Positions 1 through 7,057 are shown, counted from the first letter of the stretch. The stretch: 31,332 bases of DNA from an uncultured Oscillibacter sp. (GCA_900550685.1 URTS01000007.1:1-31332); one strand, 5' to 3'. Notes: generated by a model from the sequence alone, not told the origin. Made by a program: numbers and translations.

Positions 1-418
1 CGTTGAGAATATCGAGCGCACCGTCGCCGATGATGTCGATATCCGCCTGATAAAATTCCCGGAAGCGGCCCCGCTGGGCCCGCTCGCCCCGGTACACCTT
101 GCCGATCTGATACCGGCGGAAGGGGAAGGACAGCTCGTTGTAGTGGAGGGCCACATATTTGGCTAGGGGCACCGTCAGGTCAAAGCGGAGGGAGAGGTCG
201 CTGTCGCCCTTCTGAAAGCGGTAGATCTGCTTCTCCGTTTCGCCGCCGGCCTTAGCCAGCAGCACCTCGCTGGATTCGATGACCGGGGTGTCCAGCGGGG
301 TAAAGCCATACAGGGAATAGGTCCTGCGGAGGATCTCCATGATGCGCTCCATCTGCTGCTGGGGGGCGGGGAGGAGCTCCATGAAGCCGGACAGGGTCCG
401 GGGGGTCATTTTAGCCAT
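1..418 (-). CDS. hisS: Histidyl-tRNA synthetase, N-terminal part (runs off the window)
   Basis: This gene charges tRNA-His with histidine in the cytoplasm. The window holds about the first 139 codons; the gene continues past the left edge. The class II motif 1 region (FTPLDTPVIES) and the motif 2 region (FRRYQIGKVYRGERAQ, then GRFREFYQADIDIIG) are clear and match bacterial HisRS. Two in-frame ATGs lie six bases apart, at 424 and 418. I chose 418 because the AAGGAG ribosome site sits about 7 bases before it, but only 1 base before the ATG at 424. The gene is preceded by a T-box leader with its own promoter. In many Firmicutes aspS follows hisS, which would fit the Asp-type T-box here, but aspS would lie outside the window. 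Confidence 0.95.
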   Translation of the reverse strand, partial: MAKMTPRTLSGFMELLPAPQQQMERIMEILRRTYSLYGFTPLDTPVIESSEVLLAKAGGETEKQIYRFQKGDSDLSLRFDLTVPLAKYVALHYNELSFPFRRYQIGKVYRGERAQRGRFREFYQADIDIIGDGALDILN

Positions 419-489
419 AATCATGCTCCTTTTCGGATAAATAGTACGGAATTTTTTCTGAACGGGCGGCCTTGCCGCGGAAAAACCGC

Positions 490-735
490 AAAAAAACGCT
501 CCCGTCCCTGTGTTTTGGGACGAGAGCGCAATGCTTCGTGGTGCCACCCAAATTCGGGGTATAATACCCCCTTTGGCCTTCTGGTACGGGAAGGAGACCG
601 TGGGCGTTTCCGCCCCCGCTCCGCCGCTGTCCTTCCTCCGGGTCAGGCGGGATACTTTCAGCGGGATATCCCTCTCTGTGAGCCTGTGATCCGGCGTACT
701 GCTGCGGCGTCATAGCGGTGCTATTCACTTACAAC
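490..735 (-). promoter_or_regulatory. T-box riboswitch leader of hisS, probable Asp specifier
   Basis: This leader senses uncharged tRNA and controls read-through into hisS. Reading the minus strand, stem I is closed by CGCCGC and GCGGCG. It contains the AGTA and GGAA specifier-loop strands and the AGAGA and GCTGAAAG elements. The T-box sequence GGGTGGCACCACG is at 537-550. It is followed by a terminator hairpin (497-508 pairing with 518-529, one G-U) and seven T at 490-496. The likely specifier is GAC at 631-629, preceded by GGAAG and followed by A, as in well-studied T-boxes. The variable base after UGG in the T-box is C, which would pair with G73. That fits tRNA-Asp (G73) and not tRNA-His (C73). 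Confidence 0.93.
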
Positions 736-741
736 TAGGGT

Positions 742-770
742 ATCATAGCCGCTTTCCGGCGTTTTGTCAA
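742..770 (-). promoter_or_regulatory. Promoter of the hisS T-box transcript
   Basis: On the minus strand a perfect -35 TTGACA (770-765) is separated by 17 bases from TATGAT (747-742). Transcription should start near 735, at the base of T-box stem I. The -35 box overlaps the TGA stop codon of the upstream mgsA-like gene (769-767). hisS therefore has its own promoter despite lying in line with the previous operon. Confidence 0.88.
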
Positions 771-1183
771 GCGATGGGGCGGTTGCTGGTGGGATTGACG
801 ATCATGCGCCAATCCAGATCGCCCCGGGCCAGGCCCAGCACCAGCATTTCCGCCGTGGCGATGTTGCTGGCAAAGGGAACGTTGTTCTGGTCGCACAGGC
901 GGGAGATATAGCTGATCTCGCTGGCCATCTTCTCATTGCTGGGATCGTTGAAAAACAGCACCAGATCGAACTCATTGTAGGCAATGCGTGCGCCGATCTG
1001 CTGGCTGCCGCCATGGGCATAGGACAGGAAGCAGTGGACCTTCAGGCCGGTGGCTTCCGCCACCATATGGCCGGTGGTGTTGGTGGCATACAGGCTGTGC
1101 CGGGACAGAATGCCCGCATACGCTGTGCAGAACTGCACCATCAGATCTTTGCGGTTATCGTGGGACATGAGTGCGATATTCAT
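767..1183 (-). CDS. MgsA-like protein lacking key catalytic residues
   Basis: The fold family is methylglyoxal synthase, which converts dihydroxyacetone phosphate to methylglyoxal. At 138 residues the protein is close to family length. It keeps the N-terminal HD (H8, D9), K12, a TTG at 36-38 and the second conserved block (QQIGARIAYNEFDLVLFF, then D80-P81). In E. coli MgsA the loop GGDQQ carries catalytic Asp71; here it reads GGSQQ, with Ser60. The PHDPD segment holding His98 and Asp101 is replaced by a one-residue-shorter stretch. Gly66 of the phosphate site is Tyr55. I infer it is not a standard methylglyoxal synthase and may be a regulatory or ligand-binding paralogue. The start is ATG with AGAAAGGAGA 7-8 bases upstream. 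It follows the MinD-like gene by 26 bases. Confidence 0.82.
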   Translation of the reverse strand: MNIALMSHDNRKDLMVQFCTAYAGILSRHSLYATNTTGHMVAEATGLKVHCFLSYAHGGSQQIGARIAYNEFDLVLFFNDPSNEKMASEISYISRLCDQNNVPFASNIATAEMLVLGLARGDLDWRMIVNPTSNRPIA

Positions 1184-1209
1184 GGCAGGGTCTCCTTTCT
1201 AGGAATGTT

Positions 1210-1956
1210 CTATCTGATCCGCAGAAGCGGCGCATGGCCGCCCTGCAGACGAATGGCAATGTTGCGGTAAGCCCCGGCGGCGCCGCCCCGGGAGGCCAGC
1301 AGGAGGGGTACGCCCCGGTTCAGGGCCAGGGGCAGGGCGTCGTCCTCTGGAACGACGCCGATCAGCGGGAGACCCGCCTTGTCGATGGCGTCGTCAATGG
1401 TGGCGTGCATGTTGTGGAGCAGCTTTTTTTTCACCCGGTTCACCACCAGGTGCAGCCGCCCCGGACCGAAGGAGCGAAGCTCCATCACGGTGTGCTGGGC
1501 GTCCCGCAGGGAGGAGGCGTCCTGAGTGGTGACCACCACGCAGCGGTCCGCCGCGCAGACCGCCAGACGGAAGCCCTCGCCCAATCCGGCAGGGGCGTCC
1601 AGCAGACAGTAGTCAAACTGCTGGCGGATCTTGCCGAGCATTAATCGGAAGTCCAGGGTGGTGACGGCAGGACCCCGCATCCGTACCGGCGCCGTCAGCA
1701 GATAGAGGTTCGGTACATTGGGATGGCTGACCACGGCGGACTCCAGGGAGCAGCGGTTCTGGGCCACGTCGGAGAAGTCCATCAAAGCCCGGTCCGTCAG
1801 GCCCAGGGCCAGGTCCAGATTCCGCAGGCCGATGTCGCAGTCCACACACAGCACCCGCTGGCCGCTGAGAGCCAGCGCGGTGCCTACCCCTGCGGTGAGG
1901 GAGGTTTTTCCGGTGCCGCCCTTGCCGGACACAACTGCAATACACTGTCCGTTCAC
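1210..1956 (-). CDS. MinD-like ParA-family ATPase
   Basis: This is a deviant-Walker ATPase. The P-loop GKGGTGKTS is at 11-19, the MinD-type stretch DIGLRNLD at 41-48, and the Walker B region LLDAPAG at 118-124. MinD proteins cycle on and off the membrane to place the division site or recruit partners. No minC or minE lies beside it. The C-terminus, ending PLLRIR, does not look like the usual short amphipathic MinD membrane helix, so a cytoplasmic or different targeting role is possible. Start is GTG at 1956, with GGAAGGAAG about 8 bases upstream. It sits 24 bases after rsmG and 26 before the MgsA-like gene, so all belong to one minus-strand operon. Assignment to true MinD rather than a FlhG or generic MinD/ParA ATPase is not certain. 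Confidence 0.87.
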   Translation of the reverse strand: MNGQCIAVVSGKGGTGKTSLTAGVGTALALSGQRVLCVDCDIGLRNLDLALGLTDRALMDFSDVAQNRCSLESAVVSHPNVPNLYLLTAPVRMRGPAVTTLDFRLMLGKIRQQFDYCLLDAPAGLGEGFRLAVCAADRCVVVTTQDASSLRDAQHTVMELRSFGPGRLHLVVNRVKKKLLHNMHATIDDAIDKAGLPLIGVVPEDDALPLALNRGVPLLLASRGGAAGAYRNIAIRLQGGHAPLLRIR

Positions 1957-1980
1957 GGCACCACTTCCTTCCAGTTCTTA

Positions 1981-2676
1981 TTATAACGGATTCTTTTTGA
2001 TTTTTGCAAATGGTCTGGGATATTTTTTTGGCGTTTCGGCAATTTTTTTTATGAAAATGACCCGGTGGGTCACGTCGGTGCCGGGAATTTGGTAGTCGGC
2101 GGTGCGCTCCACCCGTCCTCCCAGAATTTGGATGGCCTTTTTGGCGGCTTCCAGTTCCTGGCCGGACTCCACGGACTTCATGGAGAGGAAGTATCCGCCC
2201 GGCTTTACCAGAGGCAAACACAGCTCACCCAGTACGCTGAGGTTGGCTACCGCACGGGAAACGGCAAAGTCAAAGCTCTGCCGGTGCTCCGCCGCGAATT
2301 CCTCCGCCCTGGCGTGGACGCACTGTACGTCCGTCAGGCCCAGGTTATCGCAGACCTCCTGCAAAAAGGTGATCCGTTTGCCCAGGGAATCCAGCAGCGT
2401 CAGTTGGATGGAGGGTTCCAGAATTTTCATGGGCATCCCAGGAAATCCCGCCCCAGTGCCCACATCCACCACGGTCTTGCCCTTTAGGTCTGCCAGGGTC
2501 AGCAGGGCCGCGCTGTCTAAGAAGTGAAGCGTGGCAACATCCTTGGGTTCCGTAATGGCGGTGAGATTCATCACTTTATTCGTTTCCAGCAGCAGTTCCC
2601 CATACCGCAGCAGGGGAGGGGTGCCGCTGCAATCCAAGCCCAATTCCGCCAGGCCCTTTTTCAAAAGTGTTTCCAT
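1981..2676 (-). CDS. rsmG: 16S rRNA m7G527 methyltransferase RsmG
   Basis: RsmG (GidB) methylates N7 of G527 in 16S rRNA using S-adenosylmethionine; loss gives low-level streptomycin resistance in other bacteria. The 231 residues match family length. The SAM-binding loop DVGTGAGFPG is at 71-80, preceded by the conserved NLT (37-39) and followed by SRAVA (140-144) and KPGG (158-161). The tail is Lys-rich (FAKIKKNPL). Its ATG overlaps the TAA stop of mscL by one base (A at 2676), suggesting translational coupling. In many Firmicutes rsmG lies next to soj-spo0J near oriC. Here parAB is about 2.6 kb away on the same strand, which supports an origin-proximal location. Confidence 0.96.
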   Translation of the reverse strand: METLLKKGLAELGLDCSGTPPLLRYGELLLETNKVMNLTAITEPKDVATLHFLDSAALLTLADLKGKTVVDVGTGAGFPGMPMKILEPSIQLTLLDSLGKRITFLQEVCDNLGLTDVQCVHARAEEFAAEHRQSFDFAVSRAVANLSVLGELCLPLVKPGGYFLSMKSVESGQELEAAKKAIQILGGRVERTADYQIPGTDVTHRVIFIKKIAETPKKYPRPFAKIKKNPL

Positions 2677-3143
2677 TATTTCTGGGCTTTCAGCAGGTCC
2701 CGGATCTCCGTCAGCAGCTTCTCCTCGTTAGAGGGCTCCGGCGGCGCGGATTCTTCCGCAGGGACTGCTTCCTCCTGCTTTTTCATTTTATCGTGAAAGC
2801 CGTTGATGGTCTTGATCATCAGGAACACCGCAAAGGCGATGATGAGGAAATCCAGGATCGTGGCCAGGAATGCGCCATACCGGATTGCGATTTCCGTGGA
2901 AGCGTCGATGGCGCCGTCGGCTCCGGCCACGGCGGCTTTCAGCACGATTTTCCAGTTGCTGAAATCAATGCCGCCGGTGAGGACGGAGATGAGGGGCATG
3001 ATCACATCGTTTACCAGGGAAGTGGAGATCTTACCGAAGGCGCCGCCGATGATGACGCCCACAGCCATGTCCATGACGTTGCCCCGGGCGATGAAGGTTT
3101 TGAACTCGCCCAGGAAGCCTTTTGCCTTCTCGGGAGCAGACAT
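2676..3143 (-). CDS. mscL: Large-conductance mechanosensitive channel MscL
   Basis: MscL opens under membrane tension to release solutes during hypo-osmotic shock. The family signature FKTFIARGN is at 14-22, followed by the glycine-rich first membrane helix (MDMAVGVIIGGAFG, about 24-37). A periplasmic-side loop runs about 55-85. The second membrane helix spans about 88-111 and a C-terminal charged helix about 140-154. Length is 155 residues; the family is usually 130-150, with a slightly longer acidic/Pro linker (about 123-139) here. The start is ATG at 3143 with a perfect AGGAGG 8 bases upstream. It is the first gene of the mscL, rsmG, minD-like, mgsA-like run. Confidence 0.97.
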   Translation of the reverse strand: MSAPEKAKGFLGEFKTFIARGNVMDMAVGVIIGGAFGKISTSLVNDVIMPLISVLTGGIDFSNWKIVLKAAVAGADGAIDASTEIAIRYGAFLATILDFLIIAFAVFLMIKTINGFHDKMKKQEEAVPAEESAPPEPSNEEKLLTEIRDLLKAQK

Positions 3144-3295
3144 AGTGGGTACCTCCTAATTATGTGTCAATATGGAAATCTGGAATCCATTGCACCGCAA
3201 GGGATTCCGGGCACAAACCGGAATGGGGCCGTTTTTGCGGCCCAAAATGATCCGTTGATGGTCCCGGATGCCTTCCAGAAGCTGAAAACGGGAGA
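3144..3295 (-). other. mscL leader region with competing hairpins
   Basis: If transcription starts within the palindrome at 3296-3335, mscL would have a leader of about 150 bases. It contains GGGCCG/CGGCCC (3226-3243) and ATTCCGG/CCGGAAT (3204-3224). It also contains an alternative GGAATCC/GGATTCC pairing (3182-3208) that competes for the same bases. I see no T-tract and no riboswitch family I recognise. Confidence 0.35.
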
Positions 3296-3335
3296 TACAA
3301 ATTGTAATATTCTATGCAGAATATTACAATTTGTA
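3296..3335 (-). promoter_or_regulatory. Long palindrome with embedded promoter-like boxes
   Basis: This is a perfect inverted repeat: 17-base arms (3296-3312 and 3319-3335) around a 6-base centre. Each arm ends in the 11-base palindrome TACAA-W-TTGTA. On the minus strand it contains TTGTAA, 17 bases, then TACAAT (4/6 and 5/6 matches to the sigma-A boxes). By symmetry the plus strand contains the same arrangement. It lies between serS and mscL with no T-run behind it, so a terminator is less likely than a promoter or operator for the mscL operon. The function is inferred. Confidence 0.5.
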
Positions 3336-3377
3336 GTTTTGCGGATTTTTCCGGTTTGTGGGGTAAAATGTGGAAAA

Positions 3378-4685
3378 TTACTTCTTCTTGGGAACCAGAA
3401 CCTTGGTCCCACCCATATAGGGCCACAGGACCTCGGGGATCTTCACCGTGCCGTCGGCCTGGAGGTTGTTTTCCAGGAAGGCAATCAGCATCCGGGGAGG
3501 CGCCACGCAGGTGTTGTTCAGAGTGTGGCACAGCTGCATCTTGCCATTTTCGTCCTTGTAGCGGATCCGCAGGCGGCGGGCCTGGGCGTCGCCCAGGTTG
3601 GAGCAGGAGCAGACCTCAAAGTACTTCTGCTGACGGGGGGACCAGGCCTCAATGTCGCAGGACTTCACCTTCAGGTCCGCCAGGTCGCCGGAGCAACATT
3701 CCAGCTGCCGCACGGGAATGTCCATAGAGCGGAACAGCTCTACGGAGAAGTTCCACAACTTTTCGTACCAGTCCTTGGATTCCTCGGGCTTGCAGACCAC
3801 GATCATTTCCTGCTTTTCAAACTGGTGGATGCGGTAGATGCCTCGCTCCTCGATGCCATGGGCGCCCTTTTCCTTGCGGAAGCAGGGGGAGTAGGAGGTG
3901 AGGGTCTGGGGCAGCTTTTCAGCGGGGATGATCTGGTCGATGAAGCGGCCGATCATGGAGTGCTCAGAGGTGCCGATCAGGTACAGGTCCTCACCCTCGA
4001 TCTTATACATCATGGCATCCATGTCCGTCTGGCTCATGACGCCCTCCACCACGTTGCCGTGGATCATGAAGGGGGGGATGCAGTAGGTGAAGCCCTTGGA
4101 GATCATGAAATCCCGGCCGTAGGCTAGCACGGCCTCGTGGAGCCGGGCGATGTCGCCCAGGAGGTAATAGAAGCCGTTGCCGGAAACGCGGCCTGCGGCG
4201 TCCATGTCGATGCCGTCAAAGCTCTCCATGATCTCGGTGTGATAGGGGATGGGGAAGTCGGGCACCTTGGCCTCGCCGAAGCGCTGGACCTCTACATTGC
4301 AGCTGTCGTCCGGGCCGATGGGCACGGAGGGGTCGATGATCTGGGGGATCTGGAGCATGATGTGATGGATCTTTTCGTCCAGTTCCGCTTCCAGCTTTTC
4401 CAGGGCGGCCAGGCGCTCGGCCTCGTCGGTGACCTGCTTCTTCACGGCTTCGGCCTCCGCCAACTTGCTGGGGTCCTTCTTGGCCTGGCCCATCAGCATG
4501 CCCACCTGCTTGCTCAGGCGGTTGCGGTCGGCGCGGAGCTGGTCGGCCTCCTGGATGTTGGCACGGCGCTGGGCATCCAGGGCGATGACCTCATCCACCA
4601 GGGGCAGCTTTGCGTCCTGGAACTTTTTCTTGATGTTTTCCTTTACGGCGTCCGGGTTTTCCCGGACAAACTTCATGTCAAGCAT
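3378..4685 (-). CDS. serS: Seryl-tRNA synthetase
   Basis: This enzyme charges tRNA-Ser (and tRNA-Sec where present) with serine. The N-terminal long antiparallel coiled coil that holds the tRNA variable arm covers roughly residues 35-110. The class II core follows, with motif 2 (FRKEKGAHGIEERGIYRIHQF split around the loop) and motif 3 (NNTCVAPPRMLIAFLENN). The TSEHSMIG segment replaces the more common TAEVPLTN and is typical of the SerRS type I associate with clostridia. Length is 435 residues, as expected. Start is ATG at 4685 with GAGGAAG upstream. It lies 50 bases after the coiled-coil gene of the parAB operon. I see no T-box before it, so it is probably co-transcribed with parAB. Confidence 0.97.
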   Translation of the reverse strand: MLDMKFVRENPDAVKENIKKKFQDAKLPLVDEVIALDAQRRANIQEADQLRADRNRLSKQVGMLMGQAKKDPSKLAEAEAVKKQVTDEAERLAALEKLEAELDEKIHHIMLQIPQIIDPSVPIGPDDSCNVEVQRFGEAKVPDFPIPYHTEIMESFDGIDMDAAGRVSGNGFYYLLGDIARLHEAVLAYGRDFMISKGFTYCIPPFMIHGNVVEGVMSQTDMDAMMYKIEGEDLYLIGTSEHSMIGRFIDQIIPAEKLPQTLTSYSPCFRKEKGAHGIEERGIYRIHQFEKQEMIVVCKPEESKDWYEKLWNFSVELFRSMDIPVRQLECCSGDLADLKVKSCDIEAWSPRQQKYFEVCSCSNLGDAQARRLRIRYKDENGKMQLCHTLNNTCVAPPRMLIAFLENNLQADGTVKIPEVLWPYMGGTKVLVPKKK

Positions 4686-4735
4686 GTCTCTTCCTCGCTT
4701 TTTATAGTGTAGTGATTTGAGTTTTCATCAATGGG

Positions 4736-5260
4736 TCAGGCGTTGAGAATGGCCTCCCGCAGCTGCTGATACCGCTGGGCGGGAGAGGTGATGCCATCCG
4801 GCGCGGTCTTGGGCAGCAGCTCCTCCAGTCCCTGGTCGCTGATCTCCTGCAGGGTCACGCGGCAGCCGTCCAGATTTCCGGCGGCGTACTCCTGCTGCAG
4901 GTTGTAGAGCGCCAGCAGGGCGTCCGTTTCCTTTTCCAGCTGGGCGATGCTGTCGTCCTTTTCCTGGGATTCCTCCTGGGCGGCGTCCAGCTCCTTCTGC
5001 ACATCGCTGAGCTGCTTTTGAAGCTCAATGACCTGCTCCTGGCTGGTCTGGATCTCCTGGATGGCGGACACGGAGTTTTGCAGCTGTCCCAGGGCCTCCG
5101 CGTTGCTGCGCTGGTGAGACAGCATGGAGAGGAACATCAGCAGAAATGCCGCCAGGAACAGGATCAGGATATAGACGATGACGGGCTTTTTGCCGGTGTC
5201 CGGCGTTCCGGAGGAGGCAGGGGTCACATCTCCTCCGTCGGCTCGCTTTTCAAATTTCAT
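4736..5260 (-). CDS. Membrane-anchored coiled-coil protein of the parAB operon
   Basis: I do not recognise a named family. The 174-residue protein has a short polar N-terminus, one hydrophobic helix at about 27-47 (VIVYILILFLAAFLLMFL) and a Gln/Glu-rich coiled coil over about 55-115. A compact C-terminal helical segment (about 116-174) carries Leu-Pro and Gln-rich stretches. The topology predicts a single-pass protein with the coiled coil outside or a cytoplasmic N-terminus. Its ATG overlaps the parB stop codon in an ATGA arrangement (5260-5257), implying translational coupling to ParB. Position suggests a role connected with segregation or its membrane anchoring, but this is only context. 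A divergent DivIC/FtsL-like or ErfK-type helper is not supported by any motif I see. Confidence 0.8.
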   Translation of the reverse strand: MKFEKRADGGDVTPASSGTPDTGKKPVIVYILILFLAAFLLMFLSMLSHQRSNAEALGQLQNSVSAIQEIQTSQEQVIELQKQLSDVQKELDAAQEESQEKDDSIAQLEKETDALLALYNLQQEYAAGNLDGCRVTLQEISDQGLEELLPKTAPDGITSPAQRYQQLREAILNA

Positions 5261-6147
5261 GCCTTGGGTCCTTCCTTTGCTTTGTTGATTTTAATGAGGG
5301 CCAGGGCGTCCAGCAGGTCGTTGAGATCGTCCAGACCGTAGTATTCCAATTCAATGCGGCCTTTTTTCCGGCCGGAGACGATTTTTACTCCCCGGCACAG
5401 CTTGGCCTTCAATTCGTTCTGGGCCTCAGCCAGGTAATCCACGGCGTCGGCCTGGTTTTTTTTCGGCTCCTTCTTCTCGGCGGACAGCCGCTTGACCAAT
5501 GCTTCCGTCTGCCGGACGGACAGTCCGTCGGTGAGAATGGCGTTGGCGGCGCTTTCCTGGAGGGAGGGGGAGAGGGGCACCAGGGCCCGGGCGTGACCGG
5601 CGGAGAGTTTGTTTTCCTCCACCAGCTTCCGTACGGCGGGGGTCAGCCCCAGCAGCCGCAGGGCGTTGGTGACGGCGCTCCGGGATTTGCCCACCTGCTG
5701 GGCGGCCTCCTCCTGGGTCATGTGATAATTTTCAATGAGGGACTGGAAACCGGCGGCTTCCTCCATGGGATTCAGGTCCTCCCGCTGGAGGTTTTCGATC
5801 ATGGCCAGCTCTGCGGCCTTCCGGTCGTCGGCCTCCATGACGATTACCGGGACCTCTTGCAGGCCCGCCAGGCGGGCGGCCCGCCAGCGCCGCTCTCCGG
5901 CGATGATTTGATAGTAGCCGGAGGCCAGCTTCCGCACGGTCAGGGGCTGAATAATGCCGTGCTCCGTAATGGAATCCGCCAGCTCCTGGAGGGATTCCTC
6001 GTCAAAGTGCTTCCGGGGCTGGCCGGAGCAGCTTTCCACCTGGGAAATGGGCAGGTACAGGCTGCCGTTGGATTCCGTTTCCATCATGTCGGCGCCCAGC
6101 AGGGCGCCCAGGCCCTTTCCAAGGCCGGATGGCTTTTTCGATGCCAT
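5257..6147 (-). CDS. parB: Chromosome partition protein ParB (Spo0J)
   Basis: ParB is the CTP-dependent clamp that loads at parS, spreads and recruits SMC to the origin. Residues 1-20 (KKPSGLGKGLGALLG) are the ParA-stimulating N-terminus typical of Spo0J. The CTP-binding patch GERRWRA is at 84-90 and ENLQRED at 118-124. The parS-binding helix-turn-helix (QEEAAQQVGKSRSAVTNALR) spans about 145-164, and the C-terminal dimer domain ends at 296. I start at ATG 6147, with AAAGGAGT about 9 bases upstream. An upstream in-frame extension to 6231 overlaps parA and lacks the family N-terminus. It lies 16 bases after parA. Confidence 0.97.
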   Translation of the reverse strand: MASKKPSGLGKGLGALLGADMMETESNGSLYLPISQVESCSGQPRKHFDEESLQELADSITEHGIIQPLTVRKLASGYYQIIAGERRWRAARLAGLQEVPVIVMEADDRKAAELAMIENLQREDLNPMEEAAGFQSLIENYHMTQEEAAQQVGKSRSAVTNALRLLGLTPAVRKLVEENKLSAGHARALVPLSPSLQESAANAILTDGLSVRQTEALVKRLSAEKKEPKKNQADAVDYLAEAQNELKAKLCRGVKIVSGRKKGRIELEYYGLDDLNDLLDALALIKINKAKEGPKA

Positions 6148-6163
6148 AGAAAGAAACTCCTTT

Positions 6164-6916
6164 CTATTGTTTTGCCAGGAACTCTTTTGCCAGAGCCTGA
6201 TAGGCCTCCGCACCCCGGGAGGTGCGGTCATAGGCGTTGATGGGCTTGCCGTGGCTGGGAGCCTCGGAAAGCCGGACGTTGCGGGGGATGACGGTGGCGA
6301 ACACCTTGCCGGGGAAGTAGTGCTTCACTTCCTCCGCTACCTGCATGGCCAGGTTGGTGCGGCCGTCGAACATGGTCAGCAGCACGCCCTCTAGGGCCAG
6401 TTTGGGGTTCAGGGACCGCCGCACGATGCGGACGGTGTTCATCAGGTCACTGAGGCCTTCCAGAGCGAAATACTCTCCCTGGACCGGCACCAGGATACTG
6501 TCGGCGGCGCAGAGGGCGTTGAGGGTCAGCAGCTCCAGGGAGGGGGGACAGTCGATGAAAATGAAATCATAGCTGTCCTGCACCTGGTTCAGGGCGTCTT
6601 TTAATAGGTATTCCCGGCGGTCCATGCCGATCAGCTCGATGCCCGCACCGGCCAGGGCCTTGTTGGAGGGGAGGACGTCCCCATATTTGGTGTGCACCAC
6701 CGCGTCCACGGCGGGCACATCGGATACCAAAACCTCGTAAATACCCTTGGAAACGGTCTTGTCCACGCCCATGCCGGAGGTGGAGTTGGCCTGGGGATCG
6801 AAGTCGCAGAGGAGGACCCGCTTGCCCTGCTCGTACAGAGCCGCCGCCAGATTCACACAGGTGGTGGTTTTGCCCACGCCGCCCTTTTGATTCACAATGG
6901 AGATGATTTTTGCCAC
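6164..6916 (-). CDS. parA: Chromosome partition ATPase ParA (Soj)
   Basis: ParA/Soj is the ATPase partner of ParB; in Bacillus it also regulates DnaA. The deviant Walker A KGGVGKTT is at 11-18, Walker A' DFDPQAN at 38-44, and Walker B FIFIDCPPS at about 118-126. The C-terminal AYDRTSRGAEAY block is also typical. Length (250) is normal for chromosomal Soj. The start is GTG at 6916; the ribosome site is weak (CAGGTGG), giving poor initiation compared with the neighbours. A strong promoter lies 50 bases upstream and two parS sites lie at 7042-7123. The order parA, parB, coiled-coil gene, serS forms the operon. Confidence 0.97.
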   Translation of the reverse strand: MAKIISIVNQKGGVGKTTTCVNLAAALYEQGKRVLLCDFDPQANSTSGMGVDKTVSKGIYEVLVSDVPAVDAVVHTKYGDVLPSNKALAGAGIELIGMDRREYLLKDALNQVQDSYDFIFIDCPPSLELLTLNALCAADSILVPVQGEYFALEGLSDLMNTVRIVRRSLNPKLALEGVLLTMFDGRTNLAMQVAEEVKHYFPGKVFATVIPRNVRLSEAPSHGKPINAYDRTSRGAEAYQALAKEFLAKQ

Positions 6917-6965
6917 AGGCCACCTGCTTTCCGGGCTTGCACCCTTATTTCTTTACAGCAAGCCT

Positions 6966-6994
6966 ATTATACCAAGGCGATACATGTGTTTCAA
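6966..6994 (-). promoter_or_regulatory. Promoter of the parAB operon
   Basis: On the minus strand TTGAAA (6994-6989) is followed after 17 bases by a perfect TATAAT (6971-6966). The start of transcription should fall near 6959, leaving a leader of about 43 bases before the GTG of parA. Confidence 0.85.
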
Positions 6995-7041
6995 GGTATT
7001 CCGGCAAAAAAACGGGAATTTACCGCAACTTTTTCCCGGAA

Positions 7042-7057
7042 CGTTTCACGTGAAACA
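7042..7057. promoter_or_regulatory. parS: parS site 1
   Basis: The sequence CGTTTCACGTGAAACA matches the 16-base Spo0J/ParB site TGTTTCACGTGAAACA at 15 of 16 positions and keeps the full 14-base palindrome. It lies about 50 bases upstream of the parA -35 box. ParB binding here would nucleate origin segregation and could repress parAB. Confidence 0.95.

Noticed and set aside
6148..6231. Longer ParB start at 6231
   Set aside because: It overlaps parA and adds residues unlike any Spo0J N-terminus. The ATG at 6147 has an AAAGGAG site and the standard start of the family.
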